Of a stretch of 64,000 nucleotides of DNA, positions 54,820-62,260 are shown piece after piece; within the stretch, counting starts at the first letter, position 1; the number at the start of each line of letters is the position of its first letter. The stretch is taken from contig JAJOLK010000002.1 in the NCBI GenBank assembly GCA_021173225.1, positions 27,291-91,290 of the forward strand. The letters run 5' to 3'. This DNA is from Phycisphaerales bacterium PN19_bin_20 (lineage in GTDB: Bacteria > Planctomycetota > Phycisphaerae > Phycisphaerales > UBA1924). The translations under genes were made by a program, and so were the position numbers. The notes under the pieces are model-generated. The model worked only from the letters and a program-made list of their open reading frames with translations, searched no databases and was not told the origin of the DNA.

Positions 54820-55311
54820 GTGATGATGCAGACCGCCCCCGACGCCCCCGCTTCTTCCCCCTCGGCCCCCGCAGCCGGCAACGTCACACGTGAGGTCGTG
54901 GGCGTCCCCGCCACTACCTCTACCAACGGCGGCATCGCCACCACCGGCGAGGCCCGCCCCCTGACCCCCGCAGGCACCCCCGCCCAGAGCGGCGGCGGGC
55001 TCGGCATGCTGCTGCCCATGCTCCTGATCACCGGCTTCCTGGTCGTCATGATCGTCATGCAGACCTTCTCCGGACGCAAAGAGAAGAAGCGCCGTGACCA
55101 GATGCTCACCGGCCTGGCCCGCAACGACAAGGTCCTGACCACCGGCGGCATCCTCGGCAGCGTCGCCGAGCTGCACGATCAGGAGATCGTCCTGACCACC
55201 GACGCGTCGAGCAACACCCGCATCCGCGTGGTCAAGTCGGCCATTCAGAGCGTCCTGTCTCGCGCCAACGCACCCGCCAACGCACCCGCCACCGTACCCG
55301 CCAAGGCCTGA
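54820..55311 (+). CDS. yajC: Sec translocase accessory subunit YajC
   Basis: YajC works with SecDF in protein export; 163 residues. One transmembrane helix (about residues 64-82, LLPMLLITGFLVVMIVMQT) is followed by the family motif GRKEKKRRDQMLTGLARNDK, then VLTTGGILGSV and a short beta-strand part. A Pro/Ala/Thr-rich N-terminal extension of about 60 residues is longer than in E. coli. The C-terminus is a degenerate NAPA repeat. The start could be GTG 54820 or ATG 54823 or 54826; AAGGA lies at 54806-54810. It is followed by secDF, as is common, but a 16-bp repeat array lies in the 221-bp gap between them. Confidence 0.9.
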   Translation: MMMQTAPDAPASSPSAPAAGNVTREVVGVPATTSTNGGIATTGEARPLTPAGTPAQSGGGLGMLLPMLLITGFLVVMIVMQTFSGRKEKKRRDQMLTGLARNDKVLTTGGILGSVAELHDQEIVLTTDASSNTRIRVVKSAIQSVLSRANAPANAPATVPAKA

Positions 55312-55394
55312 TCGCGAGCATCACGATCTGCGCAGCGCAGGCGCCACGCACACGCCCGAGCGGCCGCACCCCCGCCCCCGCGCCGGCAGATCTC

Positions 55395-55490
55395 CACACC
55401 CCACAGGCCCCACACCCCACAGGCCCTCCTGCCCACAGGCCCTCCTGCCCATGCGCCCTCGTGCCCACAGGCCCTCCTGCCCGCCTTACC
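55395..55490 (+). repeat. Six 16-bp tandem repeats between yajC and secDF
   Basis: Six consecutive 16-bp units of the form (CACACCCC or TCCTGCCC)ACAGGCCC fill 55395-55490. The first two are identical (CACACCCCACAGGCCC), the next three are variants, and the last is degenerate. The array lies in the gap between two cooperating Sec genes, with no other visible feature. Confidence 0.9.
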
Positions 55491-55532
55491 GCGTCGAACT
55501 GACTTCGGACCGGGAACTCTGAGCCCCTCTCT

Positions 55533-58500
55533 ATGCGTCACCTCTTCCGTCACGTCTTCCTCATCGTTGCGGTCGTGCTCGTGCTGACCTATGCGATTAT
55601 TCCACCGGACAAGCAGCTCCGCCGCGGCAAGGACCTCGCCGGCGGCGCCACGCTCGTCTATCAAGTTGACATCCGCCCGACCGATCCGCCCGGCACCCTT
55701 GACAAGGTCAAAGACCTTATCAAGAACCGGCTCGACCCCAGCGGCCTGCTTGAGATCGAGCTGGTCACCCAGGGCACCAACCGAATCGAGATTTCGATGC
55801 CGTTGCCCAACGAGCGCATCAAGCAGCTTCGCCGGGGCTTTGAGGACAAGCTTCAGCAGCTGGGCTCCGGTCAGCTTCGAGAGGAACAGCTTGGCCAGCT
55901 TTTGGCCCTGCCCGCCGACCGCCGCTCCGCCGAGTTCGAGCGCCTGACCGCCGGTGACGTCGAGCGCCAGCGCCTCTTCGCCGTCGCGGCCCAGACCTAC
56001 GACCTCTGGCAGGCCGACCGAACCGCCGAGCGCGCCTCGCGCCTGCCCCTGGCTGCGGTTATCGACGAGGCCCGCAAGGCCGTCGAGAGCGCCCGCGCCG
56101 CGGGCCTGGCCCCCGAGGGGCTCAAGGCCCTTGAGGATGCGCAGAAGCGCGCCGAGGACGCCCTCTTTGACAACGCCGCCCCCGTCGCCAAGGCAGAGCT
56201 CGCCTATGAGGCCGCCCGCACCAGCGCGATCAAGAGCCTGCTCTCAGGCGGCGAGGTCCGCCGCGTGCTTGAGCTGAACGACAAGCGGCGCCGCTTCCCG
56301 GGGCCCGACGGCACCGTCGTTGAGCTGGCCAGCCCGCGCGAGCAGGCCATGGAGCGCCTCCTGGCCACCCACCCCGGCGCTGCCAACGTCATCAAGAACA
56401 TCACCGACGCATGGGCCGTCTATCAGTCGGAGCGGCAGACCCTCGACGACCCGGCCGACGTCAAACGCCTGCTCCGCTCCGCCGGCGTGCTGGATTTCCG
56501 CATCACCGTCTCCAACACCGAGCTGGCCAACGACCTGCCCCGCCTGCGCGCAGAGCTTCGACAGGGCGGCCCGCGCGCCGTCCGCGCCACCGACGTCCGC
56601 TGGTTCAAGCTCAACAAGCTCGACGGCTGGATGCGCACCGCCGACGACTACAAGATCTTGGCCGACCTTGAAAAGGCCAGCACCGACGCCGGCGGCGGGG
56701 CCGGGCCCGGCGCGGCTCAGTTCTTCACCTCACGCGGCTATGTCGTCGACGCCTTCGACGGCGAGTACTACATGCTCTGCTACGACCAGCCCGGCCTTCG
56801 CCTCACTCAGGCTGAGGGCTCGTGGAGTGTCGCCGGCGCAAACCCGACCATCGACGAGCTCGGCAAGCCCGCGATCCAGTTCGCCATGGACCCCATCGGG
56901 GCCGGCAAGCTCGGCGACCTGACCGGCGCCAACGTCGGGCGGCAGATGGCCGTGCTGTTGGACGACCAGGTCTACACCGCCCCCAACCTGCAAAGCCGCA
57001 TCAGCAGCTCGGGCCGCATCACCGGCGACTTCACCCGGGCCGAGATCGACTATGTAGTCCGCGTGCTGGCCGCCGGCAGCATGGCCGCCAAGCTCAGCCC
57101 TGAGCCCGTCAGTGAGAGCACCATCGGCCCCGAGCTTGGTGCCGACAACCTCCAGCGCGGCATCAAAGCCGGCGTCATCGCCTTCACCCTCGTGGCGGCG
57201 ATCATGATCGTCTACTACTTTGGCTGCGGGGTCGTTGCCGTCTTCGCCCTGTTCATCAACGGGCTGCTGATCTTGGGCCTCATGGCCGTCAACCACGCCG
57301 CCTTCAGCCTCCCGGGCATCGCTGGCGTCGTCTTGACCTTCGGCATGGCCGTTGACGCCAACGTGCTGATCTACGAGCGCATGCGAGAGGAAATGCAGCA
57401 GGGCGCCGACTTCCGCACCGCCGTCCGCCTTGGTTACGCCCGCGCCTTGCCCAGCATCGTTGACGGGAACATGACCGTCCTGATCGTCAGCGTCGTCCTG
57501 GCCTTCACCGGCACGCAAGAGATCAAGGGTTTCGCCATCATCATGATCGTCGGGTCGCTCACGACCTTCTTCACCCAGCTCTACGTCACCCGCGTGGCCT
57601 TCTATGTTCTGGTTGAACGCATGGGCTGGCGCAACGGCACGATGCTCGCCGTCAAGGTCCCCGCCATTGCCAGAGCTCTGCACTGGCGCGTTGACTGGAT
57701 GAAGTACCGCCACGTCATGCTCGGCCTCTCGACCCTGCTGGTCATCGCCGGCATCAGCGTCGTCGCCTCGCGCGGGGCCAAGGTCTGGGACAACGACTTC
57801 CGCGGCGGCACCAAGGTCACCGTCGCGCTCAAAGACGACGCTGACGGCAAGCCCATGAGCCTCCCTCGCGCCGAGGCCCTCCAGCGCGTGCAAGACGTCT
57901 CACGCCGAACCGAGTTCGCCGATATCGCCGAGTTCAAGGCCGCCGAGCTGCTGGCCATCAACCCAGACCGCGATGACAGCAACCGCTCGAGCCGCTTCAC
58001 CATCAAGACCACCGAGACCGACGGCAACCGCGTTCAGCAGGCCGTCCTGCTCGCCTTCAAGGACGTCATCGACGAACAGCCGCCGATCCGCTTTGTCGGC
58101 AGCGCCAACCCCGCCCCCAGCGCCGCGCCCATCCGTCCCATCACCGAGCGCGTCCTCGGCGAGAACATCGACCGCCCGGGCGTTCGCAACAACGTCGCCG
58201 AGTTTGTCGGCGGTGCCGCGATCATCCTTGACGACCTTCAGCCGCGCCCCAGCCTGCAGCAGCTTGAAGAGCGCCTTCGCGCCATGCGTAATGACCCGAC
58301 CCACCAGGCCGCCTCGGCCCGGTTCCACCAGTTTGTCGTCCTCGCGGGCGACGAAGCCGCCGTGGCCAGCGCCGTGCTGCTGGTGCGTGACGAGGGGGCC
58401 AGCTTCCTGCAAGACCCGCAGCGTTGGGCCGCCGCGCTCAAGGCCAGCGAGTGGAAGCTCGTGACCGACGCGCTCTCGCGCAGCACCTCGCTGGCGGGGG

Positions 58501-59105
58501 TTGAGAGCTTCAGCCCCTCCATCGCGCGGACGTTCGTCGCCGACGCCGTCATCGCGGTGCTGCTCTCGGGCCTGCTGATTGTCATCTACATCTGGCTGCG
58601 GTTCCAGAGCTTCCGCTACAGCTTCGGGGCTCTCTGCAGCACCCTGCACGACTGCGTGGTCGCCACCGGCGCGCTCGCCGCCTGCGGCATGCTCGTCGCC
58701 ACTTTCCCAGGTTTCTCAGCCGCCATCGGCATCGAGCCGTTCAAGATCGACCTCAACGTCGTCGCCGCCGTGCTCACCATCCTGGGCTACTCGCTTAACG
58801 ACACCGTCATCGTCATGGACCGCATCCGCGAGACCAAAGGCAAGAGCCCCTTCGCGACTCGCGCCGTGGTCAACGACGCTATCAACAGCACCCTCAGCCG
58901 CACCGTCCTGACCGCCGGGCTCACCGGCGCCGCCACGCTTGTGCTCTACATCTTCGGCGGTGAGGCCATCCGCCCCTTCGCCTTCACCTTCATGGTCGGC
59001 GTCGCCACCGGCACCTACAGCTCCATCTTTATCGCCGCCCCGCTCTGCTACGTCCGCGCCAAGGACGTCAGCTTGCCCGTCCCCGCCGGCGCACGCACGG
59101 CCTAG
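55533..59105 (+). CDS. secDF: Fused protein translocase subunit SecDF
   Basis: A 1190-residue fusion of SecD and SecF, the proton-driven partner of SecYEG. The SecD part opens with one helix then DLAGGATLVYQVD. A long helical, charged insertion (about residues 115-320) sits in the first periplasmic domain before RSAGVLDFRI. Transmembrane helices begin near 550 and hold GMAVDANVLIYERMRE (about 605), the core SecD motif with the ion-relay Asp. The SecF part starts near 720, with DNDFRGGTKV (about 752) and GYSLNDTVIVMDRIRE (about 1085). No ribosome-binding site is obvious. Fusion is common in several phyla; the insertion is the unusual part. Confidence 0.95.
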   Translation: MRHLFRHVFLIVAVVLVLTYAIIPPDKQLRRGKDLAGGATLVYQVDIRPTDPPGTLDKVKDLIKNRLDPSGLLEIELVTQGTNRIEISMPLPNERIKQLRRGFEDKLQQLGSGQLREEQLGQLLALPADRRSAEFERLTAGDVERQRLFAVAAQTYDLWQADRTAERASRLPLAAVIDEARKAVESARAAGLAPEGLKALEDAQKRAEDALFDNAAPVAKAELAYEAARTSAIKSLLSGGEVRRVLELNDKRRRFPGPDGTVVELASPREQAMERLLATHPGAANVIKNITDAWAVYQSERQTLDDPADVKRLLRSAGVLDFRITVSNTELANDLPRLRAELRQGGPRAVRATDVRWFKLNKLDGWMRTADDYKILADLEKASTDAGGGAGPGAAQFFTSRGYVVDAFDGEYYMLCYDQPGLRLTQAEGSWSVAGANPTIDELGKPAIQFAMDPIGAGKLGDLTGANVGRQMAVLLDDQVYTAPNLQSRISSSGRITGDFTRAEIDYVVRVLAAGSMAAKLSPEPVSESTIGPELGADNLQRGIKAGVIAFTLVAAIMIVYYFGCGVVAVFALFINGLLILGLMAVNHAAFSLPGIAGVVLTFGMAVDANVLIYERMREEMQQGADFRTAVRLGYARALPSIVDGNMTVLIVSVVLAFTGTQEIKGFAIIMIVGSLTTFFTQLYVTRVAFYVLVERMGWRNGTMLAVKVPAIARALHWRVDWMKYRHVMLGLSTLLVIAGISVVASRGAKVWDNDFRGGTKVTVALKDDADGKPMSLPRAEALQRVQDVSRRTEFADIAEFKAAELLAINPDRDDSNRSSRFTIKTTETDGNRVQQAVLLAFKDVIDEQPPIRFVGSANPAPSAAPIRPITERVLGENIDRPGVRNNVAEFVGGAAIILDDLQPRPSLQQLEERLRAMRNDPTHQAASARFHQFVVLAGDEAAVASAVLLVRDEGASFLQDPQRWAAALKASEWKLVTDALSRSTSLAGVESFSPSIARTFVADAVIAVLLSGLLIVIYIWLRFQSFRYSFGALCSTLHDCVVATGALAACGMLVATFPGFSAAIGIEPFKIDLNVVAAVLTILGYSLNDTVIVMDRIRETKGKSPFATRAVVNDAINSTLSRTVLTAGLTGAATLVLYIFGGEAIRPFAFTFMVGVATGTYSSIFIAAPLCYVRAKDVSLPVPAGARTA

Positions 59106-59365
59106 GCCACCAGCTGCCCGAGACGCAGCCCCCAGCCTTCAGCCCCAGCTTCCAGCCCCCCAGCCCGCACAGACCGCACACCCGTCAAGGCCTCGCTCGG
59201 GCGCAAACCCCGCGCGGGGCTTTCGCTCATCTTGAACCCCACCGCCGCCGCTTCGCAGCCGATGCACCAGATGGCGCTCGCCTCGCCCACCCGGGTCGGC
59301 CCGCGCTGGTAGGATGATCCTTCCGCTCGTCGCACGTCAAACCTCACGTTCTTACTGCGCTCGCC

Positions 59366-60139
59366 ATGCCCCGCAACCCCAATAAGGCCGTGCTGCTCTT
59401 CGCGCTGCTGCTGGCGTCGTTCTGCGTTGGCTTCTGGGCCTGGCAGCCCGGCGCGTCGCGCGAGCTGGTGCCTGACCTGCCCGCCGCCGCGATCGCCAGC
59501 GTTACCACCACCCAGGTCCGCGACCCGCTCAACGAGCCCGCACTCCCCGCCGATGAGCCCTCTGCCAGCACAACTGCGGCGGCCAGAGAGCAGCCCGCCC
59601 CGGTGCTACTCGCCACCAACGCGCCCCGCACAATCCGCCCGGACAACCGCGGCATCACGCCCGTCTCGCAGCGCACCACGCGCCAGCAGACTGTCGTCTT
59701 CCAGCCTCTGTTCACAAGCTACACCATTCGCGCGGGCGAGACCAGCTTTGAAGCCATCAGCCGCCGGATCTTCGGCACCTCCAAGCACGCCCTCGCCATC
59801 GCTCGCGCCAACCCGCTCACCAGCCCCGACAAGCTCCGCGCCGGGCAAACGCTGCTGATCCCCAAAGACCCCAGCAACATCCAGGGCCGCGTCGGCACGC
59901 TCGATATCCCTACGCCCACGCCCGCATCCAATCCCGCGCCCTCGCCCGCGCCAACCACCGCACCCGGCACTGCCGACCAAGCCCGCACCCACACCGTCGC
60001 GCCGGGCGAAACCCTCTCAGACATCGCCCAACGCTACTACGGCACCGCCTCACGCTGGCGCGAGATCCTCGAAGCCAACCGCGACAAGCTCGCCCGCCCC
60101 GAGCGCGTCCGCATCGGCATGGTCCTGCGCATCCCCTAG
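59366..60139 (+). CDS. LysM-domain membrane-anchored or secreted protein
   Basis: A 257-residue protein with an N-terminal hydrophobic segment (about 8-25, VLLFALLLASFCVGFWAW) that could be an anchor or signal. After a Pro/Ala/Thr-rich linker come two LysM domains. The first (about 118-165) reads YTIRAGETSFEAISRRIFG to LLIPKD; the second (about 210-257) reads HTVAPGETLSDIAQRYYG to LRIP. LysM binds peptidoglycan or other N-acetylglucosamine polymers, so a cell-wall role is likely. A TAGGAT hexamer near 59310 may be its promoter. No enzymatic domain is present. Confidence 0.85.
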   Translation: MPRNPNKAVLLFALLLASFCVGFWAWQPGASRELVPDLPAAAIASVTTTQVRDPLNEPALPADEPSASTTAAAREQPAPVLLATNAPRTIRPDNRGITPVSQRTTRQQTVVFQPLFTSYTIRAGETSFEAISRRIFGTSKHALAIARANPLTSPDKLRAGQTLLIPKDPSNIQGRVGTLDIPTPTPASNPAPSPAPTTAPGTADQARTHTVAPGETLSDIAQRYYGTASRWREILEANRDKLARPERVRIGMVLRIP

Positions 60140-60225
60140 CTTGCCGCCGGGCTCGTGCTAAAGCTCGAAAAGCCCATGAGAACGCCGCGGATGTGCGCAG
60201 TTGTGCGCTCCTTCCAACTTTGCCC

Positions 60226-60256
60226 TTGACGGCGTAGGTGGGCGCGCTGGTACACT
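60226..60256 (+). promoter_or_regulatory. Candidate promoter of the gmhA-like gene (possibly leaderless)
   Basis: TTGACG (60226-60231) and TACACT (60251-60256) are separated by 19 nt, slightly long. TACACT ends 6 nt before the ATG, so transcription would start near the start codon. Confidence 0.4.
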
Positions 60257-60262
60257 CCGCAC

Positions 60263-60883
60263 ATGACCAGCCCAGAGGTTGCAACCTGGCTTGCAGGCGA
60301 GCTTGACCAAGCACGCGAGGTGCTCGCGCGCCTGACCGCCGACCGTGCGGCGCTGGCGACCATCGCCCGCGTCCCGGCGCTGCTCGCCCAGTGCGTCCGC
60401 CAGCGTGGGCGCATTTTGATCTGCGGCAATGGCGGCTCGGCATGCGACGCCGCGCACTTTGCTGAAGAGCTCACGGGCCGCTTCCGGGGCGACCGCCCGC
60501 CGATTGCCGCCATCGCGTGCACCGACGTTGGGCACGTCACCTGCACCGCCAACGACTACGGGTTCGAGCAGGTCTTTGCCCGCTGGGTCACGGCCTTGGC
60601 CCGCCCCGGTGACGTGCTGATTGTGCTCTCTACCAGCGGCAGCTCGCCCAATATCCTGCGCGCGGTCGTGGCGGCTAGAGCTGTGGGGGCCGTGGGAGCC
60701 GTGAAGGAAGGCGGCGTCACGTGCGTTGCGCTGTTAGGCAAGGGTGGCGGCAAGCTCCGCGGGCTCTGCGATGTCGAGCTCGCCGTGCCCGGCACCACCA
60801 GCGACCGCATCCAAGAGATGCACATGTTGATCCTGCACCTTTGGTGCCAGGGGCTTGAGCGTGAGCTGGGTTATGTGAGCTAA
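60263..60883 (+). CDS. gmhA: SIS-domain phosphoheptose isomerase-like protein
   Basis: A 206-residue sugar isomerase-fold protein. The motifs ILICGNGGSACDAAHFAEEL and VLSTSGSSPNIL match sedoheptulose-7-phosphate isomerase, the first step of ADP-heptose synthesis, and the C-terminal IQEMHMLILHLWC matches the metal-binding Glu/His helix. An Ala/Gly/Val insertion (VGAVGAVKEGG, about 142-152) precedes a strand and looks like a short internal repeat. The start lacks a Shine-Dalgarno but has a promoter-like hexamer just upstream. Other SIS proteins such as DiaA are similar; GmhA is preferred because of the C-terminal motif. No other heptose gene is nearby. Confidence 0.8.
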   Translation: MTSPEVATWLAGELDQAREVLARLTADRAALATIARVPALLAQCVRQRGRILICGNGGSACDAAHFAEELTGRFRGDRPPIAAIACTDVGHVTCTANDYGFEQVFARWVTALARPGDVLIVLSTSGSSPNILRAVVAARAVGAVGAVKEGGVTCVALLGKGGGKLRGLCDVELAVPGTTSDRIQEMHMLILHLWCQGLERELGYVS

Positions 60884-60913
60884 GGGCTTCGCTTTGCACA
60901 AGGAGCACGCGCG

Positions 60914-62167
60914 ATGTCACTGCTGATGGTCTCGTGCGACCGATCAACGATGTACGCCCCGCGCACCCGGCCTCAGCCGTCGCAGCGCGGGCTCCTGATC
61001 GATTCGCCCTTTGACGCAGGGGCGCTCGAGGGACGGATGGAGACGCTGTTGGAGGCGGATGATCTGCCGGACCTGCCCACCGACAGCGGCCCGCTGGCGA
61101 CCTTGATCGACGCGCGACTTAATGCGTTGGCCCGCACACTGCCCGAGGGCGCGCCGGTGGTGGTCATGGTCCACGGCTTTTTGTTCAACCCCTACGCCGT
61201 CCCGACCCTCGACCCCGCCGACAGCGACAACGCCCACGCGCGGATGTACCACTATCAGGACCGGGGCGAGGCCACCGAGGTCCGCCACCACACCAGTGGC
61301 TGGCCGCTGTGGCTGGGCTTTGAAGAGGCGGACAGAACCGGGCGCAGCGGGCTGGCCATCGGTTTGGCGTGGCACAGCTCGCCGGGCCTGGCCCAGTCGC
61401 TCTTTGACGGCTTCAAGAACCACTACTACCGCGCGTACACCTACGCGACGGAGACGGCCTGGCCGCTGGCCTGCCTGCTGATGCGGCTGGCCCAGCACCC
61501 GCGGTTGGCTGGGCGCGAGATCGACATCTTCGCCCACAGCCTGGGCACGCGAACAGTGCTGCGCGCCATCGCGCTGTGCGCAAAGCACGAGATCAACACG
61601 CGGCTCAGCACGGCCAAGCGCGCGATGGTCGGCCAGGCGTGGCGCCGTCTTGGGCGTGTGATCTTGCTGGGCGGGGCCGAGTACATCTTCGAAGCGCAGC
61701 TGGTCTACAGCCGCCTTCGGACGCTGGGGTTTGATGCCAGCGTCGAGGGCTTCGGCCCGCAGTTCTACAACGTTGGCTGCCGCGAGAACGACGTGCTGGA
61801 CAAGTTCGGCGAGTGGTTCGGCCCGCGCGGGCCGGGCAACCACGAGGTGATCGGGCACAACGGGCTGGGCTCGGGTGAGCGCGCCTCGCGCTGGTTAGAC
61901 CTGCAGATTGACAGCGCCGCGCTGCGGACGTGGTTTGGGGGCATTGACGGCAGGGGCCGCGACGGGCTGCCGCTCGGGCTGGATATCAGCGGCGACCAGC
62001 CCTGGAACGTCTGGGACCACTGGTACTACTACACACACCGCGGCAACATGGAGCTCTATCGCCGCATAGTGCGCGACCGTGATAACTTCTCGATCAAGGC
62101 CCTGCGCGAGAAGGCCGTGGGGGGCGAGTACATTCCGGATGGCATCGGGCGCGTGGGTGAGGATTGA
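60914..62167 (+). CDS. Alpha/beta hydrolase (DUF900-like)
   Basis: A 417-residue hydrolase with a likely Ser nucleophile in FAHSLGTR (about residue 204), a version of GxSxG with Ala in the first position. The earlier strand VVVMVHGFLFNP is the oxyanion-side motif, and a late His (NHEVIGHN) is a plausible third triad member. This resembles DUF900-type hydrolases, substrate unknown. AAGGAG lies about 10 nt before ATG 60914. It follows the gmhA-like gene by 30 bp and could be cotranscribed. The N-terminus (MSLLMVSCDR) is not a clear signal peptide. Confidence 0.7.
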   Translation: MSLLMVSCDRSTMYAPRTRPQPSQRGLLIDSPFDAGALEGRMETLLEADDLPDLPTDSGPLATLIDARLNALARTLPEGAPVVVMVHGFLFNPYAVPTLDPADSDNAHARMYHYQDRGEATEVRHHTSGWPLWLGFEEADRTGRSGLAIGLAWHSSPGLAQSLFDGFKNHYYRAYTYATETAWPLACLLMRLAQHPRLAGREIDIFAHSLGTRTVLRAIALCAKHEINTRLSTAKRAMVGQAWRRLGRVILLGGAEYIFEAQLVYSRLRTLGFDASVEGFGPQFYNVGCRENDVLDKFGEWFGPRGPGNHEVIGHNGLGSGERASRWLDLQIDSAALRTWFGGIDGRGRDGLPLGLDISGDQPWNVWDHWYYYTHRGNMELYRRIVRDRDNFSIKALREKAVGGEYIPDGIGRVGED

Positions 62168-62260
62168 GCAGGGAGGGTGTGGTGCGGAGTTTGGGGCTCC
62201 CAAGATCAGCGTACTCAAGAGAGCGCGGAACGCCCGTAGCATTGTCTGGAGGCTTGAACC

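Noticed and set aside
60158..60220. Sequence at 60.2 kb resembling 12.45 kb (GCGCAC...GCGGCGTT)
   Set aside because: The match is short and interrupted, and no gene on that strand follows at 60 kb; it may be chance in GC-rich DNA.
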